From the NCBI GenBank assembly GCA_905199285.1, contig CAJKFZ010000002.1, positions 1 to 33,122 of the forward strand: 33,122 bases of DNA, written 5' to 3'. The translations under genes were made by a program, and so were the position numbers. Each line of letters begins with the position of its first letter. Position 1 is the first letter of the stretch. Positions 20,592 through 28,896 of the stretch are shown here, piece after piece. The notes under the pieces were generated by a model. It did not search any database. It saw only the letters and a list, made by a program, of their open reading frames with translations, and was not told the DNA's origin. This stretch comes from an uncultured Ruminococcus sp. GTDB taxonomy: Bacteria > Bacillota > Clostridia > Oscillospirales > Ruminococcaceae.

Positions 20592-21671
20592 ATGAAACAG
20601 TATAACGTAGGTATTATCGGTGCAACGGGTATGGTTGGACAGAGATTTGCAACTCTTCTCGAAAATCATCCGTGGTTCAATGTAAAGGTTCTTGCAGCTT
20701 CACCAAGAAGTGCAGGTCAGACTTATGAAGAAGCTGCCGGAGGACGCTGGAAGATGGCTGTTCCTATGCCGGAATCAATGAAAGATATGAAGCTTCTTGA
20801 TGCAACTGCTGATATCGAAAAGATCGCAGGCATGGTTGACTTCTGTTTCTGTGCTGTTGACATGAAAAAGGACGAGATAAAGGATCTTGAAGAAGCTTAT
20901 GCAAAGGCTGAATGCCCTATCGTTTCCAATAACTCGGCTCATCGTTTTACTCCTGACGTTCCTATGGTAGTTCCGGAGATAAACCCTGATCACATCGAGA
21001 TCATCAAGGCTCAGCGTGAGCGTCTCGGCACTAAAAGAGGCTTTATCGCAGTTAAGTCAAACTGCTCTATCCAGAGCTACGTTCCTGCACTTCATCCGCT
21101 CAGAAAATTCGGTCTGAAAAATGTTCTCGCTTGTACTTATCAGGCTATTTCCGGCGCCGGAAAGAACTTTGAAACATGGCCTGAAATGGTCGATAATCTC
21201 ATTCCGTTTATCGGCGGCGAAGAAGAGAAATCCGAGCAGGAGCCGCTCAAAGTATGGGGAACTATCGAAGGAAATGAGATCGTTAAGGCTTCAACTCCTT
21301 CTATCACAACTCAGTGCTTAAGAGTTCCTGTTTCTGACGGTCATACTGCCGCTGTTTTCGTAAGCTTTGAAAACAAGCCCTCTAAGGAAGAGATCCTTCA
21401 GCTCTGGGCTGACTTCAAGGGCGTTCCACAGGAACTTGAGCTTCCAAGCGCACCAAAGCAGTTCATCCACTATTTTGAAGAGGATAACCGTCCGCAGGCT
21501 AAGCTTGACAGAAATCTTGAAAACGGTATGGCTGTTTCAACAGGCCGTCTCCGTGAAGATACTCAGTTTGACTACAAGTTCGTTTGCCTTTCGCACAATA
21601 CTCTCAGAGGCGCAGCAGGTGGTGGAGTTCTTCTTGCCGAGCTTCTTGCAGCCAAGGGCTATTTTGACTGA
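20592..21671 (+). CDS. asd: Aspartate-semialdehyde dehydrogenase, archaeal/fungal type
   Basis: Asd reduces aspartyl phosphate to aspartate semialdehyde, the branch point to lysine, threonine and methionine. The 359-residue protein has the NADP-binding N-terminus VGIIGATGMVGQRF, catalytic Cys in KSNCSIQSY (about residue 155), and QAISGAGK. SNCS in place of the usual GNCS and the overall pattern (WGTIEGNEI, TTQCLRVPVSDGHTAAVFVSF) mark the archaeal/fungal branch of the family. AAGGAG precedes the ATG. First gene of the lysine-riboswitch operon. The stop overlaps the next start (TGATG-type junction). Confidence 0.95.
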   Translation: MKQYNVGIIGATGMVGQRFATLLENHPWFNVKVLAASPRSAGQTYEEAAGGRWKMAVPMPESMKDMKLLDATADIEKIAGMVDFCFCAVDMKKDEIKDLEEAYAKAECPIVSNNSAHRFTPDVPMVVPEINPDHIEIIKAQRERLGTKRGFIAVKSNCSIQSYVPALHPLRKFGLKNVLACTYQAISGAGKNFETWPEMVDNLIPFIGGEEEKSEQEPLKVWGTIEGNEIVKASTPSITTQCLRVPVSDGHTAAVFVSFENKPSKEEILQLWADFKGVPQELELPSAPKQFIHYFEEDNRPQAKLDRNLENGMAVSTGRLREDTQFDYKFVCLSHNTLRGAAGGGVLLAELLAAKGYFD

Positions 21672-22126
21672 TGGAAATCAACATAAAAATCACTTCACCG
21701 GAAGAAACGGAAACTGCATTCATTCTTACCAGAGAACTTATGGAATATCATAAAGCGCTGGACATATTCACAATGACGCAGCATCGTTTCAAAGAACTTA
21801 TAGAAAGCCATGCGCTTATGAGCTATATTGCGTATATCGACGGTGAAGCGGCTGGTTTAATGAACGCTTTCTATAAATACACAACTTTTTCAGGAAGAAA
21901 AATTCTGTATATCGAAGATTTATATGCTCGTGAAAAATACAGAGGATGCGGAATCGGCGGAAAACTTCTTGACAAAGCAAAAGAAATCGCCGCCGCAAAC
22001 GACTGTGAGCAGATCGAATTGAAATGCGCTGTCTGGAATAAAAATTCAGCCGGATTTTATGAGTCTCACGGTATGCAAAAAGATAAAAGCTGGGATATTT
22101 ACACTTTAAATGAATCGTCTTTCTGA
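21671..22126 (+). CDS. GNAT-family N-acetyltransferase (151 aa)
   Basis: It has the acetyl-CoA site motif LYAREKYRGCGIGGKLLDKA (about residues 85-105) and the C-terminal part NKNSAGFYESHGM. The set resembles diamine acetyltransferases and other small GNATs; the substrate cannot be fixed. Its ATG overlaps the asd stop codon by one base, so it is translationally coupled in the lysine operon. No known step of diaminopimelate synthesis uses this type of GNAT (the acetyl branch uses a hexapeptide-repeat enzyme), so its presence here is unexplained. Confidence 0.87.
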   Translation: MEINIKITSPEETETAFILTRELMEYHKALDIFTMTQHRFKELIESHALMSYIAYIDGEAAGLMNAFYKYTTFSGRKILYIEDLYAREKYRGCGIGGKLLDKAKEIAAANDCEQIELKCAVWNKNSAGFYESHGMQKDKSWDIYTLNESSF

Positions 22127-22141
22127 AAGGAGAACTTTTCT

Positions 22142-23032
22142 ATGAAAAATACAATTTTTACCGGTGCCGGCATTGCTATTGTCACACCGTTCTATGACGA
22201 CGGCTCTATTAATTACGACCGTCTCGGAGAAATGATAGATCTTCAGATCGAAAATCATACCGATGCAATTATTATCTGCGGAACTACAGGTGAAGCTTCC
22301 ACTATGACTGATGAGGAGCATCTTGAGTGCATCAAGTTTGCCGTTAAAAGAACTGCCGGAAGAGTTCCGGTAATCGCAGGTACCGGAAGCAACGACACTA
22401 AATATGCCGTCGAGCTTTCAAAGGAAGCCGAAGCAGCAGGAGCAGACGCTCTTCTTCTCGTTACACCTTATTATAATAAGACTACACAGAAAGGTCTTAT
22501 TCTCCACTTCAATACAATTGCCGACGCTGTGAATATCCCGATCGTTCTTTACAATATTCCGGGAAGAACCGGCATGAATATGGAAGTTTCCACTGTTAAG
22601 GAGCTTGCAAAACATAAGAATATCGTCGCTTTAAAAGAAGCCAGCGGAAACATCAGCTATGTTGCTAAGCTCATTGCCGAATGCGGCGACAACATCGACA
22701 TCTACAGTGGTAACGACGATATGATCGTTCCTGTTATGTCACTCGGCGGAAAGGGCGTAATTTCGGTTCTTTCACATATCCTTCCGAAAGAAACTCATGA
22801 TATGGTTCAGCTTTGTCTCAACAATGATTTTGCCAAGGCAACTGAAATGCAGATCAAATATCTCGACCTTATCAATGCTCTCTTTATCGAAGTAAATCCG
22901 ATTCCGGTAAAGGAAGCTCTCAATATGACAGGCTGGAATGTCGGACCTTGCCGTCTGCCGCTCTGTGAAATGTCGGAGGAGCATAAGTCGGCGCTCAGAG
23001 CTGCGCTTGCTAAGCACGGTCTTATAAAATAA
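22142..23032 (+). CDS. dapA: 4-hydroxy-tetrahydrodipicolinate synthase
   Basis: DapA condenses pyruvate with aspartate semialdehyde, the first committed lysine step. The 296-residue TIM-barrel protein has CGTTGEASTM (phosphate/Thr site), YYNKTTQKG and YNIPGRTGMN with the catalytic Tyr, and the Schiff-base Lys in VALKEASGN. AAAGGAG precedes the ATG, 15 bp after the acetyltransferase. A 10-bp hairpin without a T-run lies between it and dapB. Confidence 0.97.
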   Translation: MKNTIFTGAGIAIVTPFYDDGSINYDRLGEMIDLQIENHTDAIIICGTTGEASTMTDEEHLECIKFAVKRTAGRVPVIAGTGSNDTKYAVELSKEAEAAGADALLLVTPYYNKTTQKGLILHFNTIADAVNIPIVLYNIPGRTGMNMEVSTVKELAKHKNIVALKEASGNISYVAKLIAECGDNIDIYSGNDDMIVPVMSLGGKGVISVLSHILPKETHDMVQLCLNNDFAKATEMQIKYLDLINALFIEVNPIPVKEALNMTGWNVGPCRLPLCEMSEEHKSALRAALAKHGLIK

Positions 23033-23044
23033 TCAAATTTAAAT

Positions 23045-23070
23045 GGACTGCTGTAATTCAACAGCAGTCC
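23045..23070 (+). other. Intercistronic hairpin between dapA and dapB
   Basis: GGACTGCTGT and ACAGCAGTCC form a perfect 10-bp stem with a six-base loop. It is followed by GTTATAC and so is not a terminator of the usual kind. It may stabilise the upstream message or reduce dapB readthrough. Confidence 0.6.
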
Positions 23071-23099
23071 GTTATACAAAATAATGGAGAGTGAAAACT

Positions 23100-23849
23100 A
23101 TGACAAATATAGTTATATGCGGCGCAAACGGCAAAATGGGCAAAACTATTTACAGCTGCATTCAGGAACGTGACGATTGCAAAGTCGTTGCCGGAATAGA
23201 TATCTACACCGAGCAGTACGCTGATTTTCCTATTGTTGACGCTCCGGACAAACTTCCGGTAAAAGCCGACGTTATTATTGATTTTTCAAATCCTGCTTCG
23301 CTGAACGCCCTGCTTGATTACTGTCTTTCAACAGGAACTCCGGTCGTTCTCGCTTCGACAGGCTACAACGATGAACAGATAAATCAGATAAAAAATGCAG
23401 CACAGCAGATTCCGGTATTTTTCACATTCAATATGTCCCTCGGAATCAATCTGCTTGTTCAGCTTGCCAAAAAAGCTGCATCGGTTCTCGGAGGTCAGTT
23501 CGATATTGAAATCGTTGAAAAACACCATAATCAGAAGCTCGATGCTCCAAGCGGAACTGCAATAATGCTTGCAAACGCTATCAACGAAACTCTTGATAAT
23601 TCAAAGCATTACGTTTACGACCGTCATTCTCGCCGTCAGAAGCGTGAAAAGAGCGAGATCGGTATGCACGCAATAAGAGGCGGAACGATCGTTGGTGAAC
23701 ATGATATCATTTTTGCCGGACATGACGAAGTTATCACGCTTTCTCATTCTGCCGCTTCAAAAACAGTTTTTGCCGAAGGTTCGATAAATGCGGCTGTTTT
23801 CCTCAAAAATCAGTCCGCCGGACTTTATGATATGTCGGCTCTCGTTTAA
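23100..23849 (+). CDS. dapB: 4-hydroxy-tetrahydrodipicolinate reductase
   Basis: DapB reduces the DapA product using NAD(P)H. The 249-residue protein has the nucleotide site VICGANGKMGKTI at the N-terminus, the family signature EKHHNQKLDAPSGTA (catalytic HH and Lys) and IGMHAIRGGTIVGEHDIIFAG. The ATG at 23100 follows GGAG by ten bases and is preferred over an in-frame GTG at 23091, which would leave only two bases. Part of the lysine-riboswitch operon. Confidence 0.96.
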   Translation: MTNIVICGANGKMGKTIYSCIQERDDCKVVAGIDIYTEQYADFPIVDAPDKLPVKADVIIDFSNPASLNALLDYCLSTGTPVVLASTGYNDEQINQIKNAAQQIPVFFTFNMSLGINLLVQLAKKAASVLGGQFDIEIVEKHHNQKLDAPSGTAIMLANAINETLDNSKHYVYDRHSRRQKREKSEIGMHAIRGGTIVGEHDIIFAGHDEVITLSHSAASKTVFAEGSINAAVFLKNQSAGLYDMSALV

Positions 23850-23861
23850 GAGGTTGTTAAA

Positions 23862-24266
23862 ATGGTTTCAAATGAAGAGCTTGAAAGAGTTCGTTCGCTT
23901 TTTCAAAACGACCGCTTTGCAACAGAAGCCGGTGCAGTTATTGACGAGATCGGTAACCATTACGCTAAGGTAAGTCTTACTCTGAACGAGCATCATAAAA
24001 ATGCTGCCGGCGGAATAATGGGCGGAGTTTATTTCACTCTCGCCGACTTTGCTTTTGCCGTTGCATCAAATTGGCAGCAGATCGGAACTGTTTCGATAAA
24101 CACGGATATCTCATTTGTCGGAGTTCCGAAAACTGAGCGTATTATAGCCGAAACCGAGCTTATCAAGGATGGACGGACTACTTGCTGTTACAACGTAAAT
24201 GTCAGCGACGAGCTGGGAAATCCCGTTGCGGCACTGAAATTTCTTGGCTATAAGAAAAATAAATAA
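23862..24266 (+). CDS. PaaI-family hotdog thioesterase (134 aa)
   Basis: A single hotdog fold: the central helix region is HHKNAAGGIMGGVYFTLADFAFA (Asn and Gly-Gly before the helix, Asp within it), typical of PaaI/YbgC-related acyl-CoA thioesterases. It starts 12 bp after dapB with GAGG upstream and ends the operon before a strong terminator. Its natural thioester is unknown. The acyl-CoA esterase chemistry does not fit lysine synthesis directly. Confidence 0.88.
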   Translation: MVSNEELERVRSLFQNDRFATEAGAVIDEIGNHYAKVSLTLNEHHKNAAGGIMGGVYFTLADFAFAVASNWQQIGTVSINTDISFVGVPKTERIIAETELIKDGRTTCCYNVNVSDELGNPVAALKFLGYKKNK

Positions 24267-24270
24267 ACGT

Positions 24271-24303
24271 GAAAAAGGAGCTGTACAAACAGCTCCCTTT
24301 TTA
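24271..24303. terminator. Bidirectional terminator between the lysine operon and the GGDEF gene
   Basis: AAAAAGGAGCTGT and ACAGCTCCCTTTTT form a stem with an ACAA loop, with A-run on one side and T-run on the other, serving both converging genes. Confidence 0.85.
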
Positions 24304-24313
24304 TTAAATCATA

Positions 24314-26227
24314 TTATTGTATTTTTTCGGATTTTCTCGCATTCTTTTTAGTTTTCTTGATTTCGTACATTTTATCATCAGCCTGCTTGATTATACCGTA
24401 AAGCGTATCGCCCTCTTCCGGAACTGTAATTATACTGCCTACGCTTGCTGAAAGAGTGTACGGTTTTTTTATGATAGAATTTATGCTGTCGATTTTTGCT
24501 CCGAATTTTCTTGCAAGAGTCTCCGCCGAGCCTTCGTTTACAATTGTATCGAAAATGACAAATTCATCTCCTCCGAAACGTGCGCAGACGCTTCCCTTTC
24601 CGCAACACTCAAAAATCGTACTTGCAAGTCTTTGGATAGCGAAATCTCCCTCGTTATGACCGTAGTTGTCGTTAATGAATTTAAGTCCATCCATATCAAT
24701 AAAGCTTAGCATAACGCTCTTATGATTTGCAACGCACTCCTTGAACATATCGTCTGCAACGTTTATAAATCCGTTTCTGTTATAAATATTGCAAAGAGGA
24801 TCAATAACAGAAAGGCGGTTCAGCTCATCCATAGCGTTATTGAGGTGCAGAAGCTTTCGGATATTTTCAATAGAATTGCTGATATTCATGGTAAGGGTAT
24901 GGCAGAGAAGGCTGCTTATCGGAAAATCTCCGTTTGTGATTATGTAGTAGCCCAGACATCTTTCTCCGAAATGAAGCGGAAGGAAGTAACTGATGTTGCC
25001 TCCGGACTTGAACTTTTCAGGATTCATCTCGCCGGCTGGGAAGTATTCAACGTTTCTTCTCTCACCTTTTTCCCAGATAAGAGGAGCTGTCATAAATCCG
25101 GTAAAGGCATCAGCTTCATCTCCTGCGTCGATCGACTTAACGTTATAGGCTTCCTGCCAGTCCTCTTTCAGACAGAGCGAAAACTTTTCACAGCCGATCT
25201 CTTCAACAAATTCTTCGAGAACATCAAACAGCTCAGAAGAAGTTTCTGTTTCCGCAAGACGTGCAGTAAGTCGGTTAAGCATCGAAATATTAGAGTCTGT
25301 CCGTTCTTTGATTCTATGGGTAGTTTTTCTGAAATCTCTGAAATCGTCCGAAAATTCATCGGTACATCCACAGCTTTCCGAGAACACAGGATAAGCCTCA
25401 AGAATTGTATCTTTATGAGGTTTTCCACCGTTTATAACGTCATAAATTATGCTGCAAGCCTTGTATCCGGAAGTGAACAGCGGTCTTTTTACGGAAGTAA
25501 GTGCGGGACAGAAATTTCTTGCATTATTTGTATAATCGAATCCCGTAACCATAACGTCTTCGGGAACTTTATAGCCAAGCTTTTCAAGAGCAGTGACCGC
25601 AGTAAGAGCCATAGCGTCGTTGGCGCATATAAAAGCGTCGGGCAGAGTCATTTCACGCTCTGCAAATTCCTCAACAGCAAGTTTTCCGTCATGGCTTCTA
25701 AATTCTCCGAAATAGATTCGCTCCGGCTCAACAGTCAGGTTGTTTTCACGCATGACCTTGAGGAAAGCTTCGTATCTTGCTTTACCCTCGGGATTGGAGA
25801 GCGGTCCGGAAATATAATTGATAACCTTTGCGCCGTGTTCCTGAATGATATGGCTGACCATTTCCTCCATTGCGTTATCGTTATCAATACAAATGCTGTA
25901 AAATTCGGGATATTCCGAGCAATCAAGAACAACAGCAGGTATTCCGGAGTTTCTTACCTTTTCAATAATAATTTCCTTGACTTCTGAATCGCAGATAGTA
26001 TTGGTCATAAGCAATGCGCCGTCAAATTTTTTAAAATCAATAAAATTATAAATACTGTATTCTCCGATATCAAAACGTCTGCTTGCAAGCATTCCGCCGA
26101 AAGCTGCAAAATAAGAGACATTTATCTCGTTTTCACGAGCAAACTTGTTGATTCCGTTGATAATATTATACTGGTACTCTTCATCAAGACCGGCAACTAC
26201 AACGGCAATATTTTTAAAATTATCCAT
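24314..26227 (-). CDS. Diguanylate cyclase with LacI-type ligand-binding domain (637 aa)
   Basis: Residues 1 to about 290 are a periplasmic-binding-protein-like fold of the LacI effector class (IAVVVAGLDEEYQYNIINGI, SICIDNDNAMEEMVSHII, PDAFICANDAMALTAV, VTGFDYTNN). There is no signal peptide and no helix-turn-helix, so it should sense a cytoplasmic sugar-like ligand. A GAF-like middle part of about 150 residues follows, then a GGDEF domain (about 470-630) with intact RFGGDEF and DPLCNIYNRNGF, so cyclic-di-GMP synthesis is expected. The RxxD product-inhibition site is absent. AGGTG precedes the ATG. It is divergent from two solute-binding proteins, which suggests a link to sugar sensing. Confidence 0.88.
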   Translation of the reverse strand: MDNFKNIAVVVAGLDEEYQYNIINGINKFARENEINVSYFAAFGGMLASRRFDIGEYSIYNFIDFKKFDGALLMTNTICDSEVKEIIIEKVRNSGIPAVVLDCSEYPEFYSICIDNDNAMEEMVSHIIQEHGAKVINYISGPLSNPEGKARYEAFLKVMRENNLTVEPERIYFGEFRSHDGKLAVEEFAEREMTLPDAFICANDAMALTAVTALEKLGYKVPEDVMVTGFDYTNNARNFCPALTSVKRPLFTSGYKACSIIYDVINGGKPHKDTILEAYPVFSESCGCTDEFSDDFRDFRKTTHRIKERTDSNISMLNRLTARLAETETSSELFDVLEEFVEEIGCEKFSLCLKEDWQEAYNVKSIDAGDEADAFTGFMTAPLIWEKGERRNVEYFPAGEMNPEKFKSGGNISYFLPLHFGERCLGYYIITNGDFPISSLLCHTLTMNISNSIENIRKLLHLNNAMDELNRLSVIDPLCNIYNRNGFINVADDMFKECVANHKSVMLSFIDMDGLKFINDNYGHNEGDFAIQRLASTIFECCGKGSVCARFGGDEFVIFDTIVNEGSAETLARKFGAKIDSINSIIKKPYTLSASVGSIITVPEEGDTLYGIIKQADDKMYEIKKTKKNARKSEKIQ

Positions 26228-26477
26228 TTTTCACCTGCTCAAATCAAATTATTTCTTAAATTGTAAATAACTGTAAAAAAGCCTACATCTGTTTATATTA
26301 TTATAACATTTTTCCTCAAAAAATAAAAGCTTAAATAGTAATTTCAGCACTTATCACACAAAACAAGGATTATTTTTGTGCAATTATACAAAAGATTTCA
26401 AATCTTCGTCTTTTTCATCCATGAAAATCACTTGTTTATAGAAGATAGGAAAATTATCTTTCAAGGAGGTTTTTATT
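26228..26477. other. Divergent intergenic region
   Basis: This is AT-rich. A minus-strand TATAAT at about 26300 could be the -10 for the GGDEF gene but lacks a good -35. No clear plus-strand promoter for the binding-protein pair is visible, and no repeat or RNA could be supported. Confidence 0.4.
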
Positions 26478-28868
26478 ATGAAAAAAATAATTGCGTTTAT
26501 CTCAGCTTTAACAATTTTTTCCGGAGCAGTTTCCTGCATTAAAAAACCGGAAAAATCCTCAAATCCGAAGAACTTCACAGCAGAATCTCTCAGCAATGTT
26601 TCCTATAAAAAAACATCGCTTCCGCTGCCTGATGATATGAACATGATCTACCGTTTTTGTCCGTTCAATAACAACTCAGAATATTTCATAGTCGGCTCCG
26701 GTTCGGAAACAGTTGAGTTCTGGACAGTGGATTCAGAATTTTCCGAGTTCAGAAACATTGGCATCAAAAACTTTGATTACGGCGTATCTTATAATATCAA
26801 TATTACCGAAAACGGTACAATTGTAGTCTTCGTGGTATGTGCAGACCACGGCGATATGCCTGAACCGGATTATGACGATCCTACAGCAGTTCAGCAGTAT
26901 GAGGATTCTGCCGAATATAGCTTCCGCATGAGGACATACTCCCTCAACGGCGAGATGCTCACGGATAATGAAGTAACGGACTTCCCGACTCCCCCCGGAA
27001 AGGACATCCAGATAAGCGGACTTGTTTCCGACGGCGAAACGGTCGTCGTATGCGTAAATTCAACGTATGAACTGTTCAGAATCGACGGTTCTTACATCGG
27101 AACGATAAGTACCGATTCAGAGGAATACGTTGAAAATATCGGACGTAACGACAGCGGTTCTATCGTCTGCGCTGTGACGGACGGAGAATCTTTCCGTATC
27201 GACAAAATTAATTCCGATGGAACGCTCGAAAAAAGCAGTATAAACTATAATATCTCAGGCTCTGTCTATGACGAGATACTTCCGGCAAGCGGCGATTATT
27301 CGATGTATTTCCGCTCCATGAGCGATATCTACGGAGTCCGCAAAGACGATTCCTCGGTAGAACCGCTGTTCAGCGTCAACCGTTCCGGCTTAACAGCTGA
27401 CAAGGTTGCCGGATTTGCCGTTGGTTCTGACGGAAGCTTTATCATTCCTGTCAAAAATTACTCAAACTGGAGCTGCGACCTGAAAAAATTCATCCCCTGC
27501 GATCCTGAAGAGCTTGAAAATATTCCGCATATTACAATCGGAATGCCGCTTCAGAATAATCTCTTGCTAATGGAAGATACTATAGAATATTTTAACGAAA
27601 CTCATGATGATGTTCAAGTGGATGTAAAAACTTATATTAACGATGGCGCCTCTGATACCGAAAAGGAAACGTTCATGAATCAAATCACTCAGGATGCACT
27701 AAGCGGTAATTTACCCGATGTTCTTATGTTAAATAATGTGAACGGATATTTCGGAGATTCAGGATTTGGAATAAATCTAATAGAAAAAGAAGCTCTCTGC
27801 GATATGCTCGATTTCATGGAAAATGATGATACGCTAAACGAGGACTCCTTCATTCCTGCCGCTATAAATACGCTCATTAAAGACTCGCAGGACGGTCACG
27901 CCTATGCCATGCCAAATCTGTTCTGCCTTGACATTGGTTACGTTGGAAAAACAAAATTTGTCGGAGATTTAGCCGATAACTGGGGATTTGACGCATATAT
28001 GGACCTACTCGAAAATAAACCCGAGGGTATGGGAATGCGCTACTATTATGAAGGCGATACAATATACGACCGTATTCAGTTCAACTGGTACGAGTGGATA
28101 GATTTTAAAAATGCGACCTGCCGATTTGATTCTCCCGAATTTCTCCGTCACCTTAAATACTGCGGCGAAGGCGAACCTGTAACTGATGATTACTATGCTG
28201 CTGATGAAAAGACCGAAGAAGAATTTCGTCTGGAAAATAATATGTTTATGCAGCAATATATCAATGATAAGGCAATTCTATCATCCGAAACCCTGTTTAG
28301 CTATCACGCCTATCTTGATATGACTAAAGGAAAATTCGGCGGCGAACCTATAACGATTCTCGGTGATGTGAATACAGGTAAATCCTCGATTACAGCATTC
28401 AACAATATCTTTGCAATTACGAAAAATTCCGAAAATAAAGAAGAAGCATGGGAATTTGTCAAATTTATGTTCAGTGATGAATATTACAAAAAGTTTAGCT
28501 TAGGAAACGGTTTTCCTGTTACTAAAAGCGGAAGAGAACTTCTGGTTGAATATAGTAAAGCTCCGCAAAGCTATGTAACTGGATATACCGGATACATATT
28601 TCACAAAGGAATAAATTCGGACGGATCAACAGATATTGTAAAAATAGGAGAAATTACTGACGAGATGATTGATGTAGTTGACAAGCTCATTGACGAAGCC
28701 GTTCCGTATTCATATGACTTTGAAGGATACTCTGAACAGACAGGAATGATCGGCAGCATTTATCACGAGGAAACAGAACGCTTCTTCAACGGAGAAATAA
28801 CTGCGGAACAATGTGCAGAACTGCTCCAGAACAGAATCTCACTCTATCTGTCGGAACAGTTTGGATAA
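26478..28868 (+). CDS. Lipoprotein: extracellular solute-binding domain with long N-terminal extension (796 aa)
   Basis: The signal peptide has a Cys at residue 20 (AVSC). Residues about 40-345 form a repeated strand-rich segment with Asp/Gly turns (SDGETVVVCVNST, RNDSGSIVCAV, GSDGSFIIPV) like a beta-propeller. Residues about 350-796 are a family 1 extracellular solute-binding domain (HITIGMPLQN, DALSGNLPDVLMLN, NIFAITKNSENKEEAWEFVKFMFS). Binding proteins are usually 400-500 residues, so the propeller part is an addition. It carries no transporter permease beside it. AAGGAGG precedes the ATG. A paralogous binding protein follows 28 bp later. Confidence 0.85.
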   Translation: MKKIIAFISALTIFSGAVSCIKKPEKSSNPKNFTAESLSNVSYKKTSLPLPDDMNMIYRFCPFNNNSEYFIVGSGSETVEFWTVDSEFSEFRNIGIKNFDYGVSYNINITENGTIVVFVVCADHGDMPEPDYDDPTAVQQYEDSAEYSFRMRTYSLNGEMLTDNEVTDFPTPPGKDIQISGLVSDGETVVVCVNSTYELFRIDGSYIGTISTDSEEYVENIGRNDSGSIVCAVTDGESFRIDKINSDGTLEKSSINYNISGSVYDEILPASGDYSMYFRSMSDIYGVRKDDSSVEPLFSVNRSGLTADKVAGFAVGSDGSFIIPVKNYSNWSCDLKKFIPCDPEELENIPHITIGMPLQNNLLLMEDTIEYFNETHDDVQVDVKTYINDGASDTEKETFMNQITQDALSGNLPDVLMLNNVNGYFGDSGFGINLIEKEALCDMLDFMENDDTLNEDSFIPAAINTLIKDSQDGHAYAMPNLFCLDIGYVGKTKFVGDLADNWGFDAYMDLLENKPEGMGMRYYYEGDTIYDRIQFNWYEWIDFKNATCRFDSPEFLRHLKYCGEGEPVTDDYYAADEKTEEEFRLENNMFMQQYINDKAILSSETLFSYHAYLDMTKGKFGGEPITILGDVNTGKSSITAFNNIFAITKNSENKEEAWEFVKFMFSDEYYKKFSLGNGFPVTKSGRELLVEYSKAPQSYVTGYTGYIFHKGINSDGSTDIVKIGEITDEMIDVVDKLIDEAVPYSYDFEGYSEQTGMIGSIYHEETERFFNGEITAEQCAELLQNRISLYLSEQFG

Positions 28869-28896
28869 AAGAAAAAGAAACAAAGGAGTAATTAAA

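Noticed and set aside
24722..25987. 421-codon open frame on the plus strand opposite the GGDEF gene
   Set aside because: It is antisense to a well-conserved LacI-like/GGDEF gene, is rich in Cys, Phe, His and Ser, has no ribosome binding site and no recognisable domain.
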